64,000 nucleotides of DNA from Cylindrotheca closterium (lineage: Eukaryota > Bacillariophyta > Bacillariophyceae > Bacillariales > Bacillariaceae). Made by a program: the position numbers and the translations under genes. Where the stretch lies: positions 248,001-312,000 of the forward strand of contig CAKOGP040001836.1 in assembly GCA_933822405.4 (NCBI GenBank). The letters run 5' to 3'. The notes under the pieces were generated by a model. That model did no database searches, had not been told where the DNA came from, and saw only the letters and a list, made by a program, of their open reading frames with translations. The stretch's first letter is position 1; each line of letters begins with the position of its first letter. This document shows positions 54,667 through 64,000 of the stretch, one piece after another.

Positions 54667-57423
54667 ATGATATCAATAGAAAGACCATTTGCCACACTTT
54701 TGGTCGTGTACTGCGTTCTGCAGTCAACGGTTCGAGGACAAGATCTAATGTCAATGTCGATGGATCTTGAGAATCGAGACGGTACATTAGATCCCTGTTT
54801 GGCAGCCTTCTTCGGCATATGGACAGATTCAGACTTATTAGACTGTGGCGATATAATAGCGGACGGTATACCATCGCCCACTCGGCGCCCAGTCGACTTT
54901 CTTCTTCCAATTGGATCTCAGTCACCAACTATTGTACCATCCAAGAGACCTACATCAGAGACATCATCCATGCCTTCATCAAGGCCTGCAAACACATCAT
55001 ATCTGACACCCGCAACAAATGGCCCTTCCGCGAAGCCAACAATAGCACCTTCGACCACGCGAACCAGCGCAACAAATAGAAAACCAACCCGATCCCCCAC
55101 ATCAATGCCGACTTTAGAGCCGACGTTGAGACCAACTAATGCACAGTCTGGTAGACCAAGTACAAGACTAGTATCGAATGTAACTGCTCAACAACCTAGT
55201 CAGCCTTCTATGACTTCGAGTTCTTCTATGCCTAACACCGATCTCGCCGGAGCATCGTCGTTAGTGCCTACCTTGAACCCAACGTCACAACCAAGCGTGA
55301 AACGTTCCAGTGAGCCAACCAAGATACCAAGCACTTCGTCTAACACTGTACCAACTCGATCACCAACATCCATGCTGATTTTTAGACCCACATTTCGACC
55401 AAGTACGGATCAGTCTAGTGACCCCACCTTTGTTTCCAGCTCAACGCCAATTGTCAAACCGACGCAATCGCCAACAGCTCCACCAACTCAAGAACCGACA
55501 AATCAACCATCTATAAAACAATCGGAAATTCTAGCGCAAATTTTGAGCGCACCTCCAAGTATCAAGCCCACACAAGAAGCGACGTCCATTCCATCTTCAA
55601 TACCAACGTCGAAACCGACAGTTGAAACCTCTGCAACTCCAATTGCATCCCCGACTTTGTCTCGTACCACAGAGCCGACGGAAGTGCTTACTGCTATATC
55701 AACTTCCACACCATCTGCAGAGCTAAGTTTGGAGGGCTCTAGCAAGCCAACTGCGATCTCTAGCTTATCACCATCTCAAGACCCAACTTGGATGCCGACA
55801 AGCGATAGGGCATCACAGCCAGGCTTGGAAAATTCTGGGATTCCTTCCTTGACTCCGAACTCAGCATCAATTACCATACCACCGACTCTAGAACCAATGT
55901 CAGAACCAAGCACGGAGAACTCTGATGCAGTAACTGCCTTCCCAAGTAAACAGCCCAGCCCAAAGCCAAATCGATTACCAACAATGCACCCAAGCTCGGC
56001 ACTGACGTCACATCCAACTATCGATGATTCGGAAATGCCCAGTTTGGCAAAAAGCTCACCACCAAGTAGCAAGCCTTCCCAAGCATTATCACTGACCCCA
56101 ACTCACGAAACGACCATGGAACACTATGTTGTACCAACTCTGACCTTTAGCGTATCCCCAAGCAAAGGGCCAACAATGAATCCTACATTTGTGCCAACTT
56201 CAGGACCGACTTTGGACCCTACGCCGCAACCTTCAGATTCCCCAACCACTACTCCAACTTTGGCTGCTAGTATCGAGCCAACAGGAATACGTGCTACTGT
56301 GTCAACTTCAGAACCGACTTTGGACCCAACGTGGCAGCTTTGCGATTCTCCGACCACTTCTCCAAATGTGTCTGCTAGTATCGAGCCAACGGAATTACAT
56401 ACAGCTGGGCCAACTTCAGAACCGACTTCGGAGACGCCCAGTATCACATCAGTGACTTCTAGTTTATCTCCAAGTGCCGGCCTAGCTCAATTGGCAACAT
56501 CAATGCCAACAAGTAGCAGGATGTCAGAACCGGGTTTGGTGCCACTAAACCTACCTACTGCTATGCCGTCCCGCAGTTCCTCCCTTGCACTCCCATGCCG
56601 TGGGATGCATACAGCAGATAGACGACGACAAATTGCTCGTGCAATTGCCTCCATCTCAGGTGCAAATGTGTTTGGCAATACCATGAGCCCAGAGTGGCAA
56701 GCATTTTCTTGGCTGGTGGTCAGCGATAAACGGTCTCTTTGTCCCGGTGACAGCAACCTCCATCAGCGGTATATTCTTGCAGTCTTATACTTCATAACAG
56801 ATGGAGACAACTGGATAAAATGCAGAAGGGATGGTCTAGCTCCATGTGCTGGTCAAAACTTTCTTAGTGAGGACAGTGAGTGTGAATGGGGTGGAATAAC
56901 TTGCAGCGAAACCGGCCAAGTTATCCGAATCAACCTTGATGAAGCAAACCTGAAGGGCTCAATTCCAATGGAGCTCTCTTTCCTGGAACATCTGAAAGAG
57001 ATTGACCTGGATAGTAATGCTATTGGAGGTTCAATTCCAACAGAGCTCGGCAATCTACAGCATTTAGAAAGATTAGATGTCGACTCTAACAATCTATCTG
57101 GATCTTTGGATTTTTCACTCTACTCAATGTCTCTAAAATTTTTCGATGCGGATCGAAACAATTTTTCCGGAAGCCTGTTAGGGTTGGAAAAAATGGAGCA
57201 GTTGATTTTCTTTCAAGTCGACTACAACAAATTGACTGGATCATTGCCGGATTTGGGCAACTTGCACAAGCTGCAATACTTTTCTGTTTTTGGAAATGAT
57301 TTCGACACAACAGTTGGAATCCCCGAGAGTATGTGTGGCAGGAACATTCAAATATACGCCAACTGCAACATTTGTACAGGAGATCTCGATTGCTGCACCG
57401 TTTGTATGCCTAATATGGAGTAG
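54667..57423 (+). CDS. Secreted LRR protein with long PxxxPS/T stalk
   Basis: A single exon of 918 residues. A signal peptide (MISIERPFATLLVVYCVLQS) precedes the start of the mature chain. About 560 residues (80-640) of Pro/Thr/Ser repeats such as PTLEPT, PSTKPS, PTSMPT and PSIEPT form an extended, probably O-glycosylated stalk. The C-terminal part has the motif HQRYILAVLYFITDGDNWIK and a Cys-containing cap (CEWGGITCSE). Four to five plant-type LRRs follow (LKEIDLDSNAIGGSIPTELG, LERLDVDSNNLSGSL), then a CxxC tail (CNICTGDLDCCTVC). There is no membrane helix after the LRRs, so it is secreted or wall-bound. It shares the LAVLY...W-LRR core with the gene at 1275 but has a stalk instead of a TM anchor. 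An adhesive role is inference. Confidence 0.82.
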   Translation: MISIERPFATLLVVYCVLQSTVRGQDLMSMSMDLENRDGTLDPCLAAFFGIWTDSDLLDCGDIIADGIPSPTRRPVDFLLPIGSQSPTIVPSKRPTSETSSMPSSRPANTSYLTPATNGPSAKPTIAPSTTRTSATNRKPTRSPTSMPTLEPTLRPTNAQSGRPSTRLVSNVTAQQPSQPSMTSSSSMPNTDLAGASSLVPTLNPTSQPSVKRSSEPTKIPSTSSNTVPTRSPTSMLIFRPTFRPSTDQSSDPTFVSSSTPIVKPTQSPTAPPTQEPTNQPSIKQSEILAQILSAPPSIKPTQEATSIPSSIPTSKPTVETSATPIASPTLSRTTEPTEVLTAISTSTPSAELSLEGSSKPTAISSLSPSQDPTWMPTSDRASQPGLENSGIPSLTPNSASITIPPTLEPMSEPSTENSDAVTAFPSKQPSPKPNRLPTMHPSSALTSHPTIDDSEMPSLAKSSPPSSKPSQALSLTPTHETTMEHYVVPTLTFSVSPSKGPTMNPTFVPTSGPTLDPTPQPSDSPTTTPTLAASIEPTGIRATVSTSEPTLDPTWQLCDSPTTSPNVSASIEPTELHTAGPTSEPTSETPSITSVTSSLSPSAGLAQLATSMPTSSRMSEPGLVPLNLPTAMPSRSSSLALPCRGMHTADRRRQIARAIASISGANVFGNTMSPEWQAFSWLVVSDKRSLCPGDSNLHQRYILAVLYFITDGDNWIKCRRDGLAPCAGQNFLSEDSECEWGGITCSETGQVIRINLDEANLKGSIPMELSFLEHLKEIDLDSNAIGGSIPTELGNLQHLERLDVDSNNLSGSLDFSLYSMSLKFFDADRNNFSGSLLGLEKMEQLIFFQVDYNKLTGSLPDLGNLHKLQYFSVFGNDFDTTVGIPESMCGRNIQIYANCNICTGDLDCCTVCMPNME

Positions 57424-57610
57424 CGATGGGAAGAATAGTTGCTATTTTAATAAAAGAGAATATTAAAATACCATATACTTCGACTCGCACGACCATGTCC
57501 ACTCACGTGCGTCACTTTTATTTGATTCAGTTGACATTCGGCATGATTCCAAAACGATTTTAAATCACATAAAGCTACAGTATCGAGCATCGTACAAACA
57601 CGCAGCCATC

Positions 57611-57832
57611 ATGAAGTTGTCCATTATCGCCGTCATGCTCCTCCCGGCCCTTTCTGCTGCCTTCAGCCCTGCCCAACCAAGAGGATTCAACACTGCTTTG
57701 GAAGGTGCCAAGAGCTATGAAGAAGATCTTGAGATGACCCGACAAGTCATTAACAGTTTCAATGATGAAGGCGCCGGAGAGGAGAAAAAGGAAACGAAGG
57801 AAAATAAGGAAGAAACGCCAAAGGAAGAGTAA
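57611..57832 (+). CDS. Tiny plastid-targeted acidic protein
   Basis: 73 residues. The signal MKLSIIAVMLLPALSAAF ends in SAAF-SP. The mature part is about 55 residues: a short helix ALEGAKSYEEDLEMTRQVIN and then a Lys/Glu-only tail (EEKKETKENKEETPKEE). No domain was recognised. The C-terminus is intrinsically disordered and could bind a partner electrostatically. No intron. TACAGTATCG is 38 bp upstream. Confidence 0.72.
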   Translation: MKLSIIAVMLLPALSAAFSPAQPRGFNTALEGAKSYEEDLEMTRQVINSFNDEGAGEEKKETKENKEETPKEE

Positions 57833-58552
57833 ATTAGATGGCCAAATACGTGATATGAAGGGGGCTATATAGCAAAAGCTTTGCTGGCATCATTTTGAGT
57901 TCGAGTTTTGGAAATCGAGGTTCGGATATCTAAAGATGACACATTCGTCGATATGATCCACGCATCGGATCATGCAAATGTGTGTGTCATGCGGTGCATA
58001 AGAGTCTAAAGCTTAAATCTGATCTACTTTTGAGAGTGTTACGAATAGTGCACCCTGGCAGGTCTCACCCAACGCGTTTAGGTTGGTGGATGAGACACAT
58101 TTTTAGTTCTTGTGCACAGTTTCAGTGTTTTTTTTGTGATCGTCAAAAAGTCCCTTTAGACCAAAAAGACTACACTTGCTTTTGGATTTCTTTTGAGGCA
58201 TTTCCCTTCCAAATCCATCTTCTAAAAGGGCATCGCAAGCAAGTATTCATGATGCATATATAGCTGCCGCCTTGTAAAAGATTTTTAATCTAAAAGGCAC
58301 TATGCAAGGAATGCACTTCGGAAGGGGAGCTGTCCGAAACAAGAGGTGGCTTCCTCGAATCCTGGGATCTTGGAGTATGATGTACCTACCGGTACCAGTA
58401 ACTGGTACAATTATCGATACCAGCCCTTGGTACTGTACTACCTAGTACCACCTGGTATTTTAGGTACCTGTAATGCAAATGTTGTCAAAACGCGCTATTG
58501 TGCGCAGCTGACATTTCCAAAACTGACGATAGATAGCGAACCGCAAAAGCAA
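57833..58552. promoter_or_regulatory. Intergenic region (720 bp) ending in a long GTACC palindrome tract
   Basis: No coding signal before 58553. From 58382 to 58470 the sequence is made almost only of GGTACC/CAGTAACTGGTAC/TACTGTAC/AGTACC units, the densest GTAC tract of the window. It lies 80-170 bp upstream of the METTL18-like ATG. An inverted pair CACCCAAC...GTTGGTGG is near 58067-58089. Open frames that run through the tract begin with GTG, not ATG, and are ignored. Confidence 0.5.
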
Positions 58553-59545
58553 ATGAAGGGAGCAGCATTTACTTTTGACTTCCTCGCACAGAAAGAAGGC
58601 GCTGCCAACAATGGCCCATCAAACCCGCTCACAGGTCAAAATGGCGCGGATAGTGCAGTGCCCAAGGAGACAGTAAAATCGTTTGCATGGGTGGAAAACA
58701 TAGAATCTAGGATATTAAATGCGTTTGATAGCGGATGGGCGCTGTACCAGTACGAGGAGGTTCCGCTGTCAGGCGAAGCATATGTCCGCAGTGTTCGAGA
58801 AAGCATTTCGTCTCGCAAAGAACTTCAGGGGACTGACCTGGTTCCTGGCATCTACGAAGGTGGCTTGAAGGTCTGGGAGTGCAGTATTGATTTATGCCGC
58901 TATTTGGTGGAGAACGATATCGATATTGAAGGCCATGTTTTGGAGTTGGGTTGCGGACAAGGGCTTCCCGGATGTTGCATGTTAAAGCGAATAGCTGAAA
59001 GACTGTCTTCTGGGGATCAGGAAAAGACATCTCTAGTGGGCGGCACAGCTCCCTTTGGCGTAGTATTTTCGGATTACAACGAGTTTGTTTTGACAGACGT
59101 CACCATTCCGAATATTGCCCTAAATGTCCGGGATAGCTTGGAGAGAACCAGGTTACAAAGCCTTTCTCAGTATGTTACCATGGGCTTCGGGGATTGGAAT
59201 GCAATGTCGGAGCAACTATTGTCGAAGTCTTCCGCATGTCCTCCAAACATTCCACAAGATGGACTTTTTGACATGATTTTGGCAGCCGAGACTACTTACT
59301 CGTCCCAGGCAGCATCCGACACAGCATTTTTGCTGGCAAAGCATCTGAAGGTGAACACCGGTGTCGCCTTCATTGCAACCAAGCGATACTATTTTGGTGT
59401 TGGCGGAGGATCGGGCAGCTTCAATGCTGCTTTGTCTTCAGTATCTTTGCCAAATGTGGAGTTCAATGTTGAGACTCTCATGGTGTTCGACAATGGCGCT
59501 GGTAATATTCGGGAACTGTTGAAGGTGCATGCTACTGCCGTTTGA
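58553..59545 (+). CDS. METTL18/HPM1-like histidine N-methyltransferase
   Basis: A single exon of 330 residues from MKGAAFTFDFLAQKEGA, the first ATG of the frame. The family signature is clear: DLVPGIYEGGLKVWECSIDL, then motif I VLELGCGQGLPGCCML, then VVFSDYNEFVLTDVTIPNIA, the FDMILAAETTYSS segment and the TKRYYFGVGGGSG block. In yeast (Hpm1) and human (METTL18) this enzyme methylates one His of ribosomal protein uL3 using SAM, tuning translation speed. Length and motif order fit. A cytosolic or nuclear location is expected, with no targeting signal seen. A different His substrate cannot be ruled out. Confidence 0.87.
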   Translation: MKGAAFTFDFLAQKEGAANNGPSNPLTGQNGADSAVPKETVKSFAWVENIESRILNAFDSGWALYQYEEVPLSGEAYVRSVRESISSRKELQGTDLVPGIYEGGLKVWECSIDLCRYLVENDIDIEGHVLELGCGQGLPGCCMLKRIAERLSSGDQEKTSLVGGTAPFGVVFSDYNEFVLTDVTIPNIALNVRDSLERTRLQSLSQYVTMGFGDWNAMSEQLLSKSSACPPNIPQDGLFDMILAAETTYSSQAASDTAFLLAKHLKVNTGVAFIATKRYYFGVGGGSGSFNAALSSVSLPNVEFNVETLMVFDNGAGNIRELLKVHATAV

Positions 59546-60117
59546 CTCTGAAATCACGAAAAGATTTCTGGTCCGACTTTCACCGTCAATGAACAAGACT
59601 CCCCCAAGACAATCTGATGAGACTTGATTGCTACGATAGAGTAGAAACTATCAAACCTTCTTTGATGGCCAGACCAGCTTTCAACAACAAGGTCAATCCC
59701 CGCATCGGTTGGTGTTCTACTTCCAGTAGTGCAAGAGCTCGTATACATAGTTCTACCAATTCCCTTGCACTCTGCATGTAAAATGTGCCGGTAGCGCTGT
59801 GGCACCAGCAGGTATCGGTGAAGTTCAGAATGTTTCGTCACTTGAAACTTCTCCACCACCTCGCGATACCGTGAACTTTTTTGAAATAAGACGTCAAAAT
59901 TGAGAAACGAAACTTAAACTTCAAAACCAAACCTTTCAAAAACTAAAAACTGTTCGAAAAATCATTACTACGGTCTGTCGGCGTCAGTCATTTAGAAATG
60001 CGAACACATCAACTCAAAGATCTGTGACGCGCAGTGAGGTTTCCGAACGCCGCCGTCAACTGACCGATTATACATCCATCAATCAAAGAACAACTACATA
60101 ACTTTGCTCAAAACAAT
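59546..60117. other. Intergenic region (572 bp)
   Basis: Between METTL18-like and pyruvate carboxylase, same strand. CCGGTAGCGCTGTGGCACC near 59790 is a weak GTAC-like element. No coding signal on either strand. Confidence 0.5.
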
Positions 60118-63100
60118 ATGTTCCGTCAAGCTATCCGCTATGGGGCAAGACGAACGACACGCCGCATTACCTTGAATCGAGCTCTTCGTGTCTCTGGTAC
60201 AAGGGTTCTATCCTCCTTGGTTCCAAATGGGAAGCTCAAACAAGAACCTTCCCGTGAACAGAAGCGTCCTTACAATGTCGGTACCCTGCATCCATCGATG
60301 ACTTCTGGGTCTGTCACCGTTTCTGAAGCACCATTTCGCAAGCTGATGGCCGGAAATCGAGGAGAAATCGCCACACGCATCTGCCGTGGAGCTGCTGAGC
60401 TTGGCATCCAGACTGTCGGAATATACAGTCACGAAGGTACGAGTCCCAAAACTTGAAGCTCCTGGACGGTATCATTGCATTACCTCAGCTGCTATATTCG
60501 TCACAGATCGTTTCACTCAACATCGGTACAAGGCGGACCAGGCCTTCGCACTTGATGGCAGCAAGTCACCTGTTGCTCAGTACCTCGACATTGACACAAT
60601 CGTCAATATTTGTGTTGCAAATGGAGTCGAGGCGGTTCACCCAGGTAAGGACAACCGCGTATCTGCCTTATTTTTCGTCCGATTTCAGGCTACTCATCCA
60701 CTTATTTTTCCTACAAAAAAACGCACCCAGGCTACGGATTTCTGAGTGAAAATGAGCACTTTGCTGAAGCATTGACTAAAAATGGAGTCACCTTTGTTGG
60801 ACCCACGGTTCAAAACCTTAGAGATTTTGGAAACAAAGCTACGGCTAGACAAATGGCTGTCCATGCAGATGTTCCGGTTGTGCCAGGTTCCGAAGAAGCC
60901 TTCGAGACTGTGCAAGCTGCGAAAGAGTGGATTGAAGACCCTGCAAACAAGTGTTTTTATCCAGTCATTGTGAAGGCTTTAATGGGTGGTGGTGGACGAG
61001 GTATTCGTATTGTCCTAACCGAAGAAGAGCTTCAAGCAATGTTTACCCAAGCTTCGAATGAAGCTTTGAATGCCTTTGGTGACGGGAGATGCTTCGTGGA
61101 GAAGTACGTGGAAAATCCCAGACACATTGAGGTTCAATGCTTAGGTGATGGAACTGGGAACGTCATCCACTTGTGGGATCGAGACTGTTCAGGTACGCAT
61201 TATTCAAAGACATATATCTGCCCGTACACTGCATCAGATTGCTAACTTCTTTCGTTCAGTTCAGAGGCGTCACCAAAAGGTTATTGAGACGGCTCCAGCA
61301 CTCGGCTTACCTGGAAACACAAGGGAGCTCATTTTGGAGGATGCTGTAAATCTATTAAAGAGTGCAAACTATCGCAATGCTGGTACTGTTGAGTTTCTGG
61401 TTGACAAAAATGGACAACACTATTTCATGGAAGTCAACCCACGCATACAGGTTGAACACACCGTCACAGAAGAAGTTACAGGTTTCGATATTGTTCAAGT
61501 AAGTTTCCTTAAGAGAAACCCAAATAGTGATCTTCTCCTGGACTAACATCGTTTCTCTTCCTCTACGAGTAGTCGCAAATCAAAATTGCATCTGGTAAAA
61601 CACTCCCAGAGTTGGGACTAGTTCAAGAGAACATCCCAGAACCAACAGGTTTCGCTATGCAGTGCCGTGTCACCACAGAAGACCCATCGCTCGACTTCCG
61701 TCCTGATACAGGAACTATCAGTGTCTTCCGTATGCCTACGGGCATGGGAATCAGGCTTGATGATGGTCCTGGATTTCCAGGCGCAAAAATCACCCCACAC
61801 TATGACAGTCTTCTTGTCAAAATCACCTCCAGGGCTCGAACTCGTCGTGAAGCTGCTGCAAAGTTGATCCGTGCTCTACGCGAGTTCCGTGTGAGAGGTG
61901 TGAAGACAAACAAGTCATTTTTGCTCAACGTCCTACAGAACGACCAGTTTTTGGATGGAGTTGTCGACACGGGTTTTATTTCTGCGAATCCGTATTTAAT
62001 GGCTCCACTTCGTGAACAGGATCGCGCTCAGAAGGTGCTCAAGTACATGGCCGAGATAATTGTGAATGGTACTCCAGCAGAACTTGGTGCCATAGGTGAC
62101 GCTCCAGCATCTGTAGATCCTTACATTCCAACAATTGAAGAATCAGACCGGAAGAGATCAAAGTCATTGAAAAAAGTCTTTGACGAGGAAGGACCCGAAG
62201 CTTTTGCCAATGCAGTTCGAAACAATGATGGTTTGCTCATCACGGATACAACTTGGCGTGATGCCCACCAATCTCTACTGGCTACAAGACTCCGCACTAT
62301 AGATATGCTTAATATTGCTCCAGCCACTTCAGTGGCTCTTGCAAATGCTTACTCTCTTGAATGCTGGGGAGGAGCGACCTTTGATGTTTCAATGAGGTTC
62401 CTCAGAGAGGACCCTTGGGATCGTTTGGGTGAGTGCTTTTGTTATGAGGCTTCTTTCTTGTGACAAACCTTTTTCTTCATTTATTCTATCTAACCTATCT
62501 AACCTCCCTCATGACACGATCAGCCGACTTGCGAGAGGCAGTCCCAGACATTCCGTTTCAGATGTTGCTTCGGGGAGCCAATGCAGTGGGGTACACCGGT
62601 TACCCCGACAATGTGAACTACGAATTCTGTAAGATGGCAAAGGAGACTGGTATGGATGTTTTCAGAGTCTTTGACTCCATCAACTATATTGAGAATATGA
62701 GACTTGGAATTGATGCCGTCGGTGAGGCCGGAGGAATCATTGAGGGTACAGTGTGTTACACTGGGGACGTCTCCAATCCTACACGAGGAAAATACAACCT
62801 CGAGTACTATATGGATTTTGTAACTAAGTTGGAAGCGCTTGGAATTCATGTTCTTGCCATCAAGGACATGGCAGGTTTGCTGAAACCCGAGGCTGCTACT
62901 ATGCTTGTCGGCGCAATCCGCGAGGAGTTTCCAAATCTCCCAATTCATGTGCACACTCATGACACGGCGGGAACCGGGGTCGCGAGCATGTTGGCCTGTG
63001 CAAATGCTGGAGCTGATGCAGTTGATGCTTGCTCTGACGCCATGTCCGGTACTACCTCACAACCGTCGCTAGGAGCAATCGTTGCTTCGACTCAAGGGAC

Positions 63101-64000
63101 TAAATTTGAAACAGGCTTGAGTCTGAAGAGCATTCAGTCATTGAACGAATATTGGGAAGAATGCCGCGGTCTTTACGCTGTAAGTCTTCGTTTCCATCTA
63201 GACCAACGGATCAAATTGGAAGGATTGCCCTAACACTGCGTCTCTGTGTGTTCAGCCATTCGAGAGTGGGCAAAAAACAGGTTCATCTGACGTCTACATT
63301 CACGAAATGCCCGGCGGGCAGTACACCAATCTCCTCTTCCAAAGCACTCAGCTTGGATTGACTGGTCAATGGAGCAAGGTAAAGACAGCCTATGCTACTG
63401 CCAACCGTCTCTTAGGGGATATCGTCAAGGTAACCCCTTCAAGTAAGGTTACTGGTGATCTTGCACAGTTTATCGTAGCAAACGACTTGACCGAACAGGA
63501 AGTCATCGATAAAGCCGAATCATTGAGCTTTCCAAAATCCGTGATTGAGTACTTCCAAGGATATTTAGGGCAGCCCGCCTTCGGGTGAGTATTACTGCTG
63601 CGCATTGGCTACTGTTTCATATTTGTTGGCTCATCACGTGTTGTTTCATCTAGCTTTCCTGAGCCTCTACGTTCTCGAGTTTTGAAGGGAAAAGTTATCG
63701 AAGGTACTGATGAAATGATTGCATTCGAAGGAAGACCTGGGGCCGATTTGCCTCCATACGATTTCGAGACAGCACGAAAGAAGCTCGAAGAAAAGTGGGT
63801 TATTGACTCTGGTCTGGGTGCTCCAACCATGGACCAAATCAGAGATGTCGACGTCATGTCTCATGCTCTTTACCCGGCTGTATTTGATGATTTCATGCTT
63901 CACAAGTCCGAATTTGGGTCTTTGAGTCGCATGGATACAAGGACCTTCTTGACAGGCATTGGCGTTGGTGAAGAAGTTGCGGTAAATCTTGAACCCGGAA
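60118..64000 (+). CDS. PYC: Pyruvate carboxylase, mitochondrial form (3' end outside window)
   Basis: Eight exons are placed: 60118..60436, 60507..60644, 60731..61192, 61260..61498, 61573..62428, 62524..63179, 63256..63584 and 63654 to the window end, all phases consistent. The start [20 protein letters not shown] is a strong mitochondrial presequence. The biotin carboxylase part has [42 protein letters not shown] (ATP grasp) and [17 protein letters not shown]. The carboxyltransferase part has [34 protein letters not shown] and [20 protein letters not shown] with the metal His pair. The biotin-carrier end lies beyond 64000. It makes oxaloacetate from pyruvate and bicarbonate. Diatoms often hold two PYCs (plastid and mitochondrial); this leader supports the latter. 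Confidence 0.93.

Noticed and set aside
54918..56447. Minus-strand Val/Gly-rich frames opposite the PT-rich stalk
   Set aside because: Shadow of the repeated Pro/Thr/Ser codons in the real gene.
58060..58095. Inverted pair CACCCAAC / GTTGGTGG as a terminator or small RNA
   Set aside because: The stem is short and imperfect, and eukaryotic genes do not use such terminators.
58346..58552. N-terminal extension of the METTL18-like gene through the GTACC tract
   Set aside because: It begins with GTG, not ATG, and translates the palindrome tract; the first ATG is at 58553.

Overview
The window is nuclear DNA of a photosynthetic stramenopile, most likely a pennate diatom. The evidence is eukaryotic: short GT-AG introns, mostly about 70-140 bases (longest about 208), a cytosolic ribosomal protein, centrin, EMC1, an RBR ubiquitin ligase and a mitochondrial ribosomal protein. 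Many preproteins also start with a signal peptide ending in an A-F motif (ASAF-TP, SNAF-AP, SIAF-AP, SAAF-SP), the hallmark of import into a complex red plastid. HSF-type transcription factors and Pro/Ser/Thr-rich PSxxPS surface proteins fit diatoms too. The species cannot be fixed from this window alone. One run of N (951-1221) is an assembly gap.

Layout. 1-4.6 kb: a plastid preprotein (cut by the left edge), an LRR membrane protein and a plastid thioredoxin. 4.9-7.3 kb: decayed glycosyltransferase-like genes. 7.4-15.2 kb: SGF11, LRRC57-like, a small plastid membrane protein, MMADHC (vitamin B12 trafficking), a centrin-like protein, a PSxxPS surface protein, a small probably mitochondrial protein and the SDHC subunit of complex II. 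15.2-22 kb: stromal processing peptidase, an NXD1-like plastid protein and a small-molecule kinase-like protein. 22-34 kb: an unknown plastid-targeted protein, a two-pore K+ channel, an RBR E3 ligase and EMC1. 34-44 kb: ClpS, a COX16-like protein, the OLA1 GTPase, an ArsJ-like MFS transporter, MTHFR, a kelch protein and mS33. 44-49.4 kb: a large protein with three copies of a GVP-x-GW domain, a twin-CX9C protein and RPS18. 50.9-64 kb: an HSF factor, an amino-acid transporter, a second LRR protein with a PT-rich stalk, a tiny plastid preprotein, a METTL18-like methyltransferase and mitochondrial pyruvate carboxylase (cut by the right edge).

The genes are not an operon. Several serve organelles: plastid protein maturation and quality control (processing peptidase, ClpS, thioredoxin), mitochondrial respiration and translation (SDHC, COX16-like, mS33, pyruvate carboxylase), and one-carbon/B12 metabolism (MMADHC, MTHFR). 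The region is compact, with many head-to-head pairs sharing 150-440 bp promoters and tail-to-tail pairs 46-330 bp apart. Short GGTACC/CAGTAC-type palindromes recur in many of these intergenic spaces. All exon boundaries were placed by eye from splice consensus, reading frame and protein continuity. No RNA genes, CRISPR arrays or intact transposons were recognised.
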